64,000 nucleotides of DNA from a virus (IMGVR_UViG_3300032173_000003:23021-87020), one strand, 5' to 3'. Positions 14,906 to 22,805 are shown, numbered from the stretch's first letter. Made by a program: numbers and translations. The notes: generated from the sequence alone by a model not told the origin.

Positions 14906-16368
14906 GATAACCCGAACGCTGTACCAACTGGGGCGTAACGCTCGGCATAGACCGCATTCTTCATAACCTCGATGGGAGTAATCACCTTGCCGGTAAGAAC
15001 CGATGTGAGGATTGAAGGGCTGCAGCCAGAAACAAGGCAAGTGCCCGTATCGTGCATCTTCATGGGGACGTTGCCCCCGGCGTTAACATTCCAGAACACA
15101 AGCTCAGGCAAAGAATATCCAGCTTGGGCGTACTTGATTCGGATTGCTTCAAAGTTTGTAACTGAAGCCCCTGTGCAACACCGGTCAAACTCCATGTCTG
15201 AAACAATGATGAGCTTGCGGGGCATGTCTCCTTCGGGGACATTGTTTCTAACCGCAGTATTCAACACCAGGTTAAATACCGCTTGAAGGTCCGTACTCAT
15301 CCCCCAAGCTGCATTGGAAAGGTTCCTGATGCGTTGGGCAATTGTTTGACCAGTTACAGTTTGCAGTTCGGGAGTTGAAGAGAAAGTCAAGAACTTGTCT
15401 TTCCAGATCCCAGTGTTGCGCTCCGAGATATACATCGCCATAGAGATGGAAACTGCCATAGGAGTTCCATACATGGAGCCAGAGACGTCAGCAACAACAA
15501 GTCCGTTAAACTCTTGACCCTCCATGTAGTTAGGCAGAGCCTCCCACATTAGGTTCAGGGTTTGGTCACTGGATTCACCTTTGTTCAGGTACTTGTCTAC
15601 GATTTCGTAAGGATAGATGGTGCCAGCATTAATCTTAGCCTCACCCTTTTCAACAGCATTGAGGTACGTTTGGTAACGTTCCCCATCACGTTTTGCGAAA
15701 GCCTTGCGATACATAAAGCCAGCCCGAGAAGGCAACTTGCTGTAATCAATATTTTCCCATTCACGGGAGCACATTGCTTGTTCGACAATTCGGATTTGCG
15801 TACGAAGGGCGGTGAGAGCCTTGCGGTATTGGCGCTCAGACCAACCCATTGCTTCGGCAATCTTGCGGCCGATGCGCTTTGATTCTTTACTGGAAGCATT
15901 AACCGAAGGCAGCCACTTTGCAAGTAGGGAAACAGAGTTTCCTACTTCCGTATTCAAGTCAGTGGTAAGCTGAGTCTTGATGGCGTTCAAGGCAACATCC
16001 CAGACCAGGGTTCCCTCAAGTACCACCAAGTCGTCCCAACGTCCGAACTCAGGAATCAGACCGACAAGTTTAGCGCCGATTGTAGCGTCACTGCGCACAA
16101 GTTCCTTAAACAGTTCACGGAAGATTTTGCGCTCACCTTGGCCTCCACGAATGTCGCGAGCCCAAAATAGAATCCTGGCTGCAGTTTCTGCGTCTTCGGC
16201 GTAAGCCAGGTTGAATAGGCGAACGGCTTCAGGCACATTGTCACGGCAGGCCGCAATCTTACCAAAAAGGTCAAGATTCTTGGAACCTGTGGACTTATAG
16301 GCTTTTGCGCCGTTTGCAGTCGTGGTGGTATTGAAGTTGTTCTCTAGAGCGTTTAGAAATGTCGTCAT
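14902..16368 (-). CDS. DUF2828-like protein: TROVE-like helical domain plus vWA
   Basis: 488 residues. The N-terminal 280 are helical repeats with phrases typical of DUF2828 (DIRGGQGERKIFRELF, SLLAKWLPSVNASSKESKRI, RQYRKALTALRTQIRIVEQA, YSKLPSRAGFMYRKAF). The C-terminal 200 form a von Willebrand A domain with an intact MIDAS motif DVSGSM and a later SDMEF. The architecture parallels Ro60/Rsr, a ring that binds tRNA-like Y RNAs and misfolded RNA. I infer an RNA-binding role; true homology to TROVE needs a profile search. Two promoters precede it, and the abnormal tRNA cluster lies 0.6 kb downstream. Confidence 0.8.
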   Translation of the reverse strand: MTTFLNALENNFNTTTTANGAKAYKSTGSKNLDLFGKIAACRDNVPEAVRLFNLAYAEDAETAARILFWARDIRGGQGERKIFRELFKELVRSDATIGAKLVGLIPEFGRWDDLVVLEGTLVWDVALNAIKTQLTTDLNTEVGNSVSLLAKWLPSVNASSKESKRIGRKIAEAMGWSERQYRKALTALRTQIRIVEQAMCSREWENIDYSKLPSRAGFMYRKAFAKRDGERYQTYLNAVEKGEAKINAGTIYPYEIVDKYLNKGESSDQTLNLMWEALPNYMEGQEFNGLVVADVSGSMYGTPMAVSISMAMYISERNTGIWKDKFLTFSSTPELQTVTGQTIAQRIRNLSNAAWGMSTDLQAVFNLVLNTAVRNNVPEGDMPRKLIIVSDMEFDRCCTGASVTNFEAIRIKYAQAGYSLPELVFWNVNAGGNVPMKMHDTGTCLVSGCSPSILTSVLTGKVITPIEVMKNAVYAERYAPVGTAFGLS

Positions 16369-16463
16369 TTTTCTTTGTGCAAGTTGATTGTTTTGTGTGT
16401 TTAAGATACAAGTTATGGCTGTATCAACTTTGATCCCGATGGCTGAACCACCGTTCTGTGCCT

Positions 16464-16492
16464 AGTATAGCAAGGGGGGCTAAGGGGGTAAA
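16464..16492 (-). promoter_or_regulatory. Promoter of the DUF2828 gene (proximal)
   Basis: Minus strand: TTTACC, 17 nt, TATACT with TGC before it. About 90 nt of leader precede the ATG at 16368. Confidence 0.75.
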
Positions 16493-16515
16493 CTCCGTTC
16501 CCGCTTCCTGGGTCT

Positions 16516-16542
16516 ATTGTAGCACGGTGGAGGGAGGGTAAA
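16516..16542 (-). promoter_or_regulatory. Promoter of the DUF2828 gene (distal)
   Basis: Minus strand: TTTACC, 15-nt spacer, TACAAT with TGC. Second of two tandem promoters. Confidence 0.6.
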
Positions 16543-16546
16543 TGCC

Positions 16547-16792
16547 TCAGCTTTCCAACTCGTTTGCGATGGCAAGAAGTTCGTGTCGTATTAGTTGAGC
16601 TTTATGGTTCATCCCCCATATCATAGTTTCCCTATGATTTTCAAGATTTTCCTGAGGTTTGATTTCCATAAAAGGTAACAGCTCATTTACAGCAGTTCGC
16701 AGGGCGGTGGCCACTGCCGCTTCCAATTCGTCACAGTTTTCGTAGGCATCCCTAATTGCCTGTGCGACAGGAGACAGTGATTGGTCAGTCAT
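16547..16792 (-). CDS. MTDQ-family small protein (group 1)
   Basis: 81 residues: MTDQSLSPVAQAIRDAYENC at the start, ALRTAVNELLP, and LLAIANELES at the end. Paralogue of 12293 and 22348. Overlaps the tiny gene upstream by 8 nt (ATGACTGA). Function unknown. Confidence 0.75.
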   Translation of the reverse strand: MTDQSLSPVAQAIRDAYENCDELEAAVATALRTAVNELLPFMEIKPQENLENHRETMIWGMNHKAQLIRHELLAIANELES

Positions 16793-16883
16793 TTGGCAGG
16801 GCCTCCAGGGCGCGGCGGATTAGCTTTTCTTGATTCGTTGGTCCAAGCATGTGATCTTCGATTTCGGAAGGGATGATGTCCAT
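16785..16883 (-). CDS. Tiny protein ending in ALEALPND
   Basis: 32 residues from the ATG at 16883. The C-terminus RRALEALPND is nearly the same as those at 12531 (AEALPND) and 23486 (LEALPND), each overlapping the next start by the same 8 nt. This repeated junction supports a real gene despite its size. Confidence 0.55.
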   Translation of the reverse strand: MDIIPSEIEDHMLGPTNQEKLIRRALEALPND

Positions 16884-16887
16884 TGTG

Positions 16888-17370
16888 TCAGAGTTTGAAA
16901 GGAGAGACGATAATACGAGGTTCAACATAAACAGGGCGGGTTTTGCCATTACCACTGGGGTCTGAACACATCACCCAAGACCCTTCTGCACTACTCGGAG
17001 AGAACAAACCATCGGGGTCTGCTTGAGGGAGAGTTGCACCAGCAGTGCCTACATACTTCTCAGGATTGGTGTATTGTGTGGCAGCAGGAATAGCATAACC
17101 GACAGAGTTACACAGAAACACAGGACGACCAGTAGTTTCAGGAACAGTGTAAGTATAAGTTACCAAACCGTCTTGGTCACGCATCTCAATAATCTGCTTC
17201 ATCAACTTACGTGTGCGGAAGTTTTTGATAGCAGGCATACCAGTTTGTGCCGTGCCCTCTTGAAGCATACGTTCTTGTTGTACTCGTTGCGTATCATCAG
17301 AACTTTCTGCACATCCAGTCAAGGTCACACCGAGAAAGGCAATGGAAGCAATAGCAAGAAAGGGTTTCAT
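16888..17370 (-). CDS. Phage-conserved lipoprotein
   Basis: 160 residues. Signal peptide MKPFLAIASIAFLGVTLTGC with lipobox LTGC, so it is lipidated and exported. The mature part contains LQEGTAQTGMPAIKNFR, TYTYTVPETTGRPVFLCNS, TLPQADPDGLFSPSSAEG and ends VEPRIIVSPFKL, a pattern I know from lipoproteins of many large phages. Role unproven; superinfection exclusion or lysis timing are usual guesses. Followed 2 nt later in the genome by its partner at 17373. Confidence 0.8.
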   Translation of the reverse strand: MKPFLAIASIAFLGVTLTGCAESSDDTQRVQQERMLQEGTAQTGMPAIKNFRTRKLMKQIIEMRDQDGLVTYTYTVPETTGRPVFLCNSVGYAIPAATQYTNPEKYVGTAGATLPQADPDGLFSPSSAEGSWVMCSDPSGNGKTRPVYVEPRIIVSPFKL

Positions 17371-17372
17371 AA

Positions 17373-17690
17373 TCAGTTAGGGAGGTTGGAAATAAAAGAC
17401 TGAAGACCAGAAGGCATAGCATCAGCAGGAACTTCAATAGCACGATGCCTAATCACATCAGCAAGTGCTTTTTTGTGTTCGGGAGATGCTTTAATGTACT
17501 CAAATTGCATATTTTGCAACTCTTGCACAGCACCAGTTCGGAAAGACTTTGATTGCTCAAAAGTATTCCTCCGAACATTCTCGTACTTGGGGGCAAAGAA
17601 TGAGGTGAATAAAAGGTCATGGTAGGTGATGCCCCAGGTCAGGGCACCGACGCCTACCACACCACCAACAATAGCAAGAAAGGGTTTCAT
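17373..17690 (-). CDS. Membrane-anchored phage protein, partner of the lipoprotein
   Basis: 105 residues: one N-terminal membrane helix (MKPFLAIVGGVVGVGALTW), then a soluble part with YENVRRNTFEQSKSFRTG and VQELQNMQFEYIKA. Similar proteins accompany the lipoprotein in other phages as far as I recall. Both genes begin with the same MKPFLAI stretch. Confidence 0.65.
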   Translation of the reverse strand: MKPFLAIVGGVVGVGALTWGITYHDLLFTSFFAPKYENVRRNTFEQSKSFRTGAVQELQNMQFEYIKASPEHKKALADVIRHRAIEVPADAMPSGLQSFISNLPN

Positions 17691-17709
17691 AAGTTTCAGT
17701 TGTGAGTAT

Positions 17710-18078
17710 TCATGGAAAAATTTTCAGGGCCAGGGTGCTGGTTTTCCAAGTACCAGGGAGACGGTTACCCCGCTTCCCGACAATAACGGGCAAATCACCA
17801 ACCATTTCAACCACTGTGTCAATGTCGAACACCTCCAAAGTAGCCATATTGTGACTACCAAACCAACGAGTTCTACCCGTAGCTCTGGCAATCAGGCGGC
17901 TCCCCCTGGCATCTTCCAGGGCAAACTCCCCCTCTTCAAGACACAGGTCCTGGGGAGCTACAGGCAGAACATCCCACCAACCCCACCAACCACGTTTCCG
18001 GCCATTGGGGGCTGCGTCACAGTGACTAGCACTGAAACCGTTGCGAGTGATGGGACTGAAGGTTGCGGTGGCGAACAT
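17710..18078 (-). CDS. Hypothetical protein
   Basis: 122 residues from the ATG at 18078, which lies just downstream of the promoter; the longer frame starts upstream of the promoter. Contains GWWGWWDVLP. Not recognised. Confidence 0.55.
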   Translation of the reverse strand: MFATATFSPITRNGFSASHCDAAPNGRKRGWWGWWDVLPVAPQDLCLEEGEFALEDARGSRLIARATGRTRWFGSHNMATLEVFDIDTVVEMVGDLPVIVGKRGNRLPGTWKTSTLALKIFP

Positions 18079-18106
18079 GGAAGACTCCGTGTTGGTTGCT
18101 GTGTAT

Positions 18107-18135
18107 ATTGTAGCACGACGGGGGAGAAAGTTCAA
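18107..18135 (-). promoter_or_regulatory. Promoter
   Basis: Minus strand: TTGAAC, 17 nt, TACAAT with TGC; decides the start at 18078. Confidence 0.75.
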
Positions 18136-18158
18136 ACCCCCCCCCCAACCCGTGACCA

Positions 18159-18815
18159 TCAGGCAGCCAGGATAGCATCCAGCAGATTAGCCGATTGGAA
18201 GTCCCGGAAATCTTCTTCCAGCTCGGCCCTGGCACCCTCACCAGCCATCTTAGCCAGACAGATGGGGCCGATGCCACCGAAGACGCTCACAGGGTCAACC
18301 AGGCCCCGACCGCAGCAGCTACAGGTTCCGGTCTTGCGGCCATATGCCACAGCAGCGTTCTTGGGGTCGTTGGCAACCTGGGCCAAAGTTTCAGCTACGC
18401 TGGTGCTACCGTCAAAGGTACCAGTGCGGCTAATTTTACCAACATAGGCCCCGTTCTGGTATACGTAGGCGGCACCGGCATTGTATCCCTTGGTGACTGC
18501 CTTGACGGTAGCACCTTCGAAGCGGAGGATAACCTGGCGCTTGGCTTTCTCCTGCATCTTGGCAGTCAGAGTAACCAATCCCAGGAAAGGTCCCACCGTC
18601 TCAGGAGCTTTGCGAGCATTCAGGGTATCCTGGGCAGTCTTCAGAGCCCACATCTGTTGCTTGTGGCTAGGGCTGCCAGCGTAGAAGCCAGCCAGGATCC
18701 AGTCAATGAAGCTGCTAGCGGGCAGAGTAGCCACGATCTCTTGGGCTTGCTCGATGCTCAAGTCAGTGGTGAAGGTGATGAGTTTGCCAGCAGCAGTGAC
18801 GACTTGGTAGTTCAT
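18159..18815 (-). CDS. DUF6011-type zinc-knuckle protein
   Basis: 218 residues. Near the C-terminus CSCCGRGLVDPVSVFGGIGP followed by IC gives the zinc-binding pattern of DUF6011. The N-terminal part is an alpha/beta domain. Family function unknown; a nucleic-acid-binding role is plausible. Good codon bias and own promoter. Confidence 0.7.
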   Translation of the reverse strand: MNYQVVTAAGKLITFTTDLSIEQAQEIVATLPASSFIDWILAGFYAGSPSHKQQMWALKTAQDTLNARKAPETVGPFLGLVTLTAKMQEKAKRQVILRFEGATVKAVTKGYNAGAAYVYQNGAYVGKISRTGTFDGSTSVAETLAQVANDPKNAAVAYGRKTGTCSCCGRGLVDPVSVFGGIGPICLAKMAGEGARAELEEDFRDFQSANLLDAILAA

Positions 18816-18846
18816 GAGGGGGAAGGGGTGATTGCCTTACCCCTTT

Positions 18847-18875
18847 ATTGTAAACCATGGAAGGAGCAGTGTCAA
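18847..18875 (-). promoter_or_regulatory. Promoter of the DUF6011 gene
   Basis: Minus strand: TTGACA, 17 nt, TACAAT. Confidence 0.8.
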
Positions 18876-18886
18876 CCCCCTTGCCC

Positions 18887-19069
18887 TTAGTGGAGGATCG
18901 TGGCTGCGGTTTGACTTTTGAAAACTTTCATGGCTTCCGCCTTGATCTGGGCGCAAGTGAAAAAGCGTCCACCCATTCTGTAGTTGCGGTAAGGAAGCAT
19001 CGTCGGTTTCATCCCGGCTTCGGTGAGAACTGCCAGGGCTTGGCCGATGTTGAGTGACTGAGTGGCCAT
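18887..19069 (-). CDS. Hypothetical small protein
   Basis: 60 residues, basic (LPYRNYRMGGRFFTCAQIKA). Own promoter at 19099-19127. Not recognised. Confidence 0.55.
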   Translation of the reverse strand: MATQSLNIGQALAVLTEAGMKPTMLPYRNYRMGGRFFTCAQIKAEAMKVFKSQTAATILH

Positions 19070-19098
19070 GGTGCCGTGATTGGTTGCGCTACCCTCAA

Positions 19099-19127
19099 AT
19101 TGTAGCAGCTTAATCTGTTAGGTGCAA
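19099..19127 (-). promoter_or_regulatory. Promoter
   Basis: Minus strand: TTGCAC, 17 nt, TACAAT with TGC. Confidence 0.75.
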
Positions 19128-19180
19128 GTCTGCGCAGCCGGTTCAGCTGTGATCTCACTTGAGGAGGCTTCCAACGGGGG

Positions 19181-19333
19181 TCAAGACTCTGGGTACGGCT
19201 CTCCAAAAATCATCTGATAGAAAAGCTTTGCTGCCTCACTGCTCCTGGCAAACTCGTCATCTTCCTCATTTAAGAGGTCGGAGTTAGGCTCTGTGGCGAG
19301 GTCGTCAGTGTCGTGTGCAAGTTGGTTTGACAT
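19181..19333 (-). CDS. Small acidic protein
   Basis: 50 residues starting MSNQLAHDTDDLATEPNSDL, very acidic in the first half and ending FGEPYPES. Supported by the promoter at 19355-19383 just upstream. Confidence 0.5.
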   Translation of the reverse strand: MSNQLAHDTDDLATEPNSDLLNEEDDEFARSSEAAKLFYQMIFGEPYPES

Positions 19334-19354
19334 TGAGAGGGGAGCTAATCCTTT

Positions 19355-19383
19355 ATCTTAGCACAATGCTATAGCAAGGTCAA
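19355..19383 (-). promoter_or_regulatory. Promoter
   Basis: Minus strand: TTGACC, 17 nt, TAAGAT with TGC. Confidence 0.65.
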
Positions 19384-19583
19384 GGTGTGGATACCCACCC
19401 CCCACGAATGTCAGGCACATAGAGAAACTCTTCTCCATTGTCGTATGCCTGAGTTATGCTATAAGCCTCGGCCATCACAATTTCCAGAAGTTCTTGGTTC
19501 CCGTTCTCAAAGTGGAAATGTGTTTGATTGGCTAAATCAGTTAGTTTTACCAGAAGGATTTCCTCCAGAGTGTCGGGGTTCAT
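19380..19583 (-). CDS. Hypothetical small protein
   Basis: 67 residues from the ATG at 19583; helical and acidic (MNPDTLEEILLVKLTDLANQ). Not recognised. Confidence 0.5.
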   Translation of the reverse strand: MNPDTLEEILLVKLTDLANQTHFHFENGNQELLEIVMAEAYSITQAYDNGEEFLYVPDIRGGWVSTP

Positions 19584-19610
19584 TAGTCTCATCTACGATG
19601 TTTAAGGCAG

Positions 19611-19850
19611 CTATTGACTTCGCCATTTCAGTATGGCACGGGCGAACCTGATGGCTTCGTCATACAGAGAAAAATAGCGACTAGATTTATCCCACAGCCT
19701 GCATATTTCATCCTCTGTCAGTTCTTGCGGCTCGGGCTCAACATGTAGGGCATCATTCATTTCGTGAATGACGGTCCAATAGTCTTCACCATTGCCCCAC
19801 TTATCAACGAGTTTGGCGCACAGGGATTTCCAGTAGTTGGGGTCAGTCAT
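19611..19850 (-). CDS. YKALCAEL-family protein (group 2)
   Basis: 79 residues. MTDPNYWKSLCAKLVDKW is the group-2 start; PEPQELTEDEICRLWDK and ARAILKWRSQ follow, as in cyanophage relatives. Overlaps the next gene upstream by 4 nt. Function unknown. Confidence 0.7.
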   Translation of the reverse strand: MTDPNYWKSLCAKLVDKWGNGEDYWTVIHEMNDALHVEPEPQELTEDEICRLWDKSSRYFSLYDEAIRFARAILKWRSQ

Positions 19851-20143
19851 GGTAGCACCCTTGAATAGTGTCCGTGGGCTTTCAGAAGGTAGCGAATGCG
19901 GGGGAGAGCTTGGGCGGCACGTTCTTCACACCATTGCAAGTCATCTCCTTCCTCACGCTCAGCGTCCCCAATGTCAGCTAAGGCAGCTTCAGCATAGGCC
20001 AATGCGGAAAGTAAACCGTCACGGTCGTTTAAAGCATGGGAATAACTCCCGGCACTAAACTTGTCGTGATAGATAAGTTTTTCGCGTTCAGTGTCTGTTA
20101 AATTTTTGAAAACTACTGTGTGAAACTGGTTGGAGTCAATCAT
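19847..20143 (-). CDS. Hypothetical protein
   Basis: 98 residues with an Ala/Glu-rich helix (LAYAEAALADIGDAEREEGD). In an overlapping string 20444-19611. Not recognised. Confidence 0.55.
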   Translation of the reverse strand: MIDSNQFHTVVFKNLTDTEREKLIYHDKFSAGSYSHALNDRDGLLSALAYAEAALADIGDAEREEGDDLQWCEERAAQALPRIRYLLKAHGHYSRVLP

Positions 20144-20444
20144 TTGATCTCATTGATTTGATGAAGGGCCTAATGAAAGCCCAAGCCGTTTTAGCTATGT
20201 CCACAAGGAGAGGCTCTTGGGCGTCTACCCCAGGTTTGGGGAGACGGGGCTCATACCCAACAGCATCGGGACCGCATAGTTTTTTGTTTTCTCTAGCGGT
20301 CAGGCACCAATATTCGTCTTTGGTTGATGTTCCGTGCAAATAGTTATCGACGGTGAAAGTGTACTTCTTGCAGGTGGGGGTGAAATCATCGCTGTCATCG
20401 CAATGCTCGCAACTGTAGCAGGATTTTAAGGGGGTGTCAGTCAT
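20136..20444 (-). CDS. Cys-rich small protein (possible zinc finger)
   Basis: 102 residues; CYSCEHC near the start plus a Cys at about 25 and another in YWCLTARENKKLCG could form one zinc site. The first 35 nt of the gene recur as a remnant at about 22150-22185, upstream of the GIY-YIG gene. Function unknown. Confidence 0.6.
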   Translation of the reverse strand: MTDTPLKSCYSCEHCDDSDDFTPTCKKYTFTVDNYLHGTSTKDEYWCLTARENKKLCGPDAVGYEPRLPKPGVDAQEPLLVDIAKTAWAFIRPFIKSMRSND

Positions 20445-20456
20445 GGTCGGTGTTTA

Positions 20457-20669
20457 TCAATCATAGATTTCAGTCTCGTTTTCAAGTTTGTTCAAGACGG
20501 TTCGGCGGGTCGGGATGCCAAGGGCCATTCTCAGGGTGTCCACCTCGTGAATGAGCAACCTCACCATGTCTAATGGAGCAACTTCACACTCAGGGTAAAC
20601 CTTGCTGACTTCTGAGGCGATGCGGAGGTATTCGGCCCTGTAGTAGTCTATTTCGTTTGGGATTGTCAT
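20457..20669 (-). CDS. Hypothetical small protein
   Basis: 70 residues, helical; DMVRLLIHEVDTLRMALG in the middle. Overlaps its neighbour by 4 nt. Not recognised. Confidence 0.55.
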   Translation of the reverse strand: MTIPNEIDYYRAEYLRIASEVSKVYPECEVAPLDMVRLLIHEVDTLRMALGIPTRRTVLNKLENETEIYD

Positions 20670-20920
20670 TGCTCAACAGCAGTGTAAGGTGTAAACCCCA
20701 GCTCAAAAAGGTCCCCCTCCCTGTTGACGTATAGAAGTTTAGGCTCCTCACCGTCCGGATACCACCAAGCAAACCGGTTTCTCACAATTTTAAGTCTTTC
20801 TGACGGGGAGGTTTTCCCCCTTAACAGCGTGTAAATAAGGCCGTCAGGGTACTGAGTACAGGGGGGTAGCAGGTTCACGCCTTTTGCGCCATCGAACCCG
20901 GCTTCAGTTGGTGTCATCAT
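20666..20920 (-). CDS. Hypothetical small protein
   Basis: 84 residues with a basic centre (RLKIVRNRFAWWYPDG). Overlaps both neighbours. Not recognised. Confidence 0.55.
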   Translation of the reverse strand: MMTPTEAGFDGAKGVNLLPPCTQYPDGLIYTLLRGKTSPSERLKIVRNRFAWWYPDGEEPKLLYVNREGDLFELGFTPYTAVEQ

Positions 20921-21191
20921 TGTTATTTGTGTAAGGTCCAGGGATAATCCACTGTAGGTTTAAACTTTTGCATTGGGCGCAGAATTCATCGACCCCTTCA
21001 GCCCAAACATACCCGATTCCACGGGCATTTACGTAAATTGAGTCAGTGCCGGTCTCACATCGTGTGCTACAAACATCTCGGCACCCTTCATAGTCTACAA
21101 TGCAAACCACGGATTGGTTTTTTGCCAGCTCATACAAGGTTGCATAGTCTGAAGATAAATTGTAACCAGAAATGTCTCTTACTGAGGTCAT
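20904..21191 (-). CDS. Hypothetical Cys-containing protein
   Basis: 95 residues, six Cys (CRDVCSTRC, then FCAQC), possibly metal-binding. Overlaps the next gene by 17 nt. Not recognised. Confidence 0.55.
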   Translation of the reverse strand: MTSVRDISGYNLSSDYATLYELAKNQSVVCIVDYEGCRDVCSTRCETGTDSIYVNARGIGYVWAEGVDEFCAQCKSLNLQWIIPGPYTNNNDDTN

Positions 21192-21196
21192 ATGTG

Positions 21197-21271
21197 TTAG
21201 TTAAGTGTTGTGAGGGTTGCAAGAATTACCGTTGACAGCCAGTCCAAGACTCGAATTGTACTGTCATCCAT
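21197..21271 (-). CDS. Possible 24-aa membrane peptide
   Basis: ATG at 21271, product with hydrophobic VILATLTTLN end. Sits directly behind the promoter at 21299-21328. May instead be leader sequence of the next gene. Confidence 0.35.
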   Translation of the reverse strand: MDDSTIRVLDWLSTVILATLTTLN

Positions 21272-21298
21272 GGTTGGTTTCCGGGTTCACATGGTAGT

Positions 21299-21328
21299 AT
21301 CATACAGCATAGTCCCCCCTGTTGTCAA
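21299..21328 (-). promoter_or_regulatory. Promoter
   Basis: Minus strand: TTGACA, 18 nt, TATGAT; overlaps the 3' end of the GIY-YIG gene. Confidence 0.7.
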
Positions 21329-22139
21329 GGGGTTCCTGTAGGAGTCTCATTCTGTTTGACGTATCAATCCCCCTTGCTTTTTGGTAACTTGAAAGACTAC
21401 CAGCATTTGTAGTAAAACCAGTTACCGTGCATTGCCATCTCTGAGACAGGGCAATGGCTAAATTTTCTCTTGCCTTTTCTCTTTGCTCCGGGGTCTTACT
21501 TGCCGCCCTCTTCTTTGCAATTTCACTTCTTTGCTCCGGGGTCTTACTTGCCGCCCTCTTCTTTGCAATTTCACTTCTTTGCTCCGGGGTCTTACTTGCC
21601 GCCCTCTTCTTTGCAACTTCACTTCTTTGCTCCGGGGTCTTATTTGCCGCCCTCTTCTTTGCAACTTCACTTCTTTGCTCAGGAGTCATACTTGCCTGCG
21701 CCTTCCTTACCCTCTTACTTCTTTGCTCAGGAGTCATACTTGCCGCCGCTTTCCTTCCCCTCTTACTTCTTTGCTCAGGAGTCATACTTGCCGCCGCTTT
21801 CCTTGCCACCTCACTTCTTTGCTCCGGTGTTGAATTCTTCAAGTATTCCGTATTACAAAATCTCTCATTAGCATTGTGTTTATTGGCAAATTTCGGATTC
21901 AATCCAACGTCATAGAAACGGTGAAGAATCCTCTCATCCTTATTCGCCTCTTCTCTGGTCTCATAAGTCCCTAGTATAATCTTACTAGTTGGTAGAAATG
22001 ACTTATCGCTAAATGAACCAAAATACTTCACATCTTCTTCCGGCTTACAGTTACAGCTTCTCACCCCGATGTAACCCCTACCAAACTCTTCATACGAGTA
22101 GTAAGTATAATGGTATTTTTTGTGAAGGTCGGTTCTCAT
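21300..22139 (-). CDS. GIY-YIG-type homing endonuclease with tandem repeat linker
   Basis: 279 residues. N-terminus YHYTYYSYEEFGRGYIGVRS with DVKYFGSF matches the Seg/GIY-YIG core of phage homing endonucleases. Residues about 105-235 are about eight copies of a 16-residue repeat (consensus S.TPEQRSE.AKKRAA), each likely a DNA-binding helix. The C-terminus WQCTVTGF...YQKARGIDTSN is seen in other phage GIY-YIG enzymes. Intact frame. A promoter and small genes overlap its 3' end. Confidence 0.82.
   Translation of the reverse strand: MRTDLHKKYHYTYYSYEEFGRGYIGVRSCNCKPEEDVKYFGSFSDKSFLPTSKIILGTYETREEANKDERILHRFYDVGLNPKFANKHNANERFCNTEYLKNSTPEQRSEVARKAAASMTPEQRSKRGRKAAASMTPEQRSKRVRKAQASMTPEQRSEVAKKRAANKTPEQRSEVAKKRAASKTPEQRSEIAKKRAASKTPEQRSEIAKKRAASKTPEQREKARENLAIALSQRWQCTVTGFTTNAGSLSSYQKARGIDTSNRMRLLQEPLDNRGDYAV
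21470..21835. repeat. 48-bp tandem repeat, about 7.5 units, inside the GIY-YIG gene
   Basis: Coding repeats: the first five units (21475-21690) are 90-100% identical, the last ones more diverged. The exact 3-fold period keeps the frame, so copy number can change without breaking the gene. Confidence 0.9.
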
Positions 22140-22189
22140 GATTTTGCTTCTGCGGGTACTCGCAACTGTAGCAGGATTTTAGGGGGGTT

Positions 22190-22351
22190 TCAATTGTTCC
22201 AGTGCCGGATTACGCCAGCAACGATAAAGATGTTGGTAGTCAGGTAGCTGAGCAGGATGACTAAGCGGACCATAGCGATGCGGTCAGCAATGCTAGGGTC
22301 GGGGTGCGCCTTCTCGCCTAAGGCTTTGGCGAGGATACGCCAGCGGCTCAC
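22190..22351 (-). CDS. Small membrane protein
   Basis: 53 residues from a GTG that overlaps the previous stop as GTGA. One strong membrane helix (MVRLVILLSYLTTNIFIVAG) follows a polar start. Similar SIADRIAMVRLV peptides occur in cyanophages. Function unknown. Confidence 0.55.
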   Translation of the reverse strand: MSRWRILAKALGEKAHPDPSIADRIAMVRLVILLSYLTTNIFIVAGVIRHWNN

Positions 22352-22608
22352 TGCGCAGCCTCCAGCTCGGCGGCGATGGCGAGGAAGCCCTCGGCAACAT
22401 CCATTGCTCCTTGTTTCCATCCTTTGCCCCAATCAGTTGACGGAATGCCTGTTACGACTGTTCGCCTAGCCTGATCAGCAGCAGCTCGCAGGGCGGCGGC
22501 GATGCCTTGGCGAGTTGTTCCGGCTTGGTCAAATGCGGAGTCGGCAGCATCCAGCACCGCCTGGGCGGCGGGGGAGAGTTGCGTATCGGGTGCGGTTGTT
22601 TTGCTCAT
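22348..22608 (-). CDS. MTDQ-family protein (group 1)
   Basis: 86 residues: LSPAAQAVLDAADSAFDQAG, AAALRAAADQARR, and FLAIAAELEAAQ at the end, the group-1 layout. Overlaps both neighbours by 4 nt. Function unknown. Confidence 0.75.
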   Translation of the reverse strand: MSKTTAPDTQLSPAAQAVLDAADSAFDQAGTTRQGIAAALRAAADQARRTVVTGIPSTDWGKGWKQGAMDVAEGFLAIAAELEAAQ

Positions 22609-22805
22609 GAATCGCGCAGTTCGGCAGCATTCATCATCTCAGGACAATGCCGTTCCATTATGCCATAAAGTTCCTCCATAAGGTCTCCGTAGCAATTAAG
22701 ATCTTCAACCGGATTCAGGGCAGAGGCAATTTGTTCAAGAATTTCGTTTGGGGTGAGTTTCATGGGGAGTTGCATATCGGGGGTGATTGGGGGTTGGTCA
22801 GTCAT
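22605..22805 (-). CDS. Hypothetical small protein
   Basis: 66 residues starting MTDQPPITPDMQLPMKLTPN; acidic helix after that. Overlaps the group-2 gene upstream by 8 nt (ATGACTGA), like the group-1 genes. Not recognised otherwise. Confidence 0.6.
   Translation of the reverse strand: MTDQPPITPDMQLPMKLTPNEILEQIASALNPVEDLNCYGDLMEELYGIMERHCPEMMNAAELRDS

Noticed and set aside
21470-21835. 48-bp direct repeats as a CRISPR array
   Set aside because: The units are contiguous without spacers and are in frame with a homing endonuclease.
21454-21915. Plus-strand open frames of up to 153 codons with repeats
   Set aside because: They are mirror frames of the 48-bp coding repeat in the minus-strand GIY-YIG gene; low-complexity Leu/Ala/Phe product and no ribosome site.
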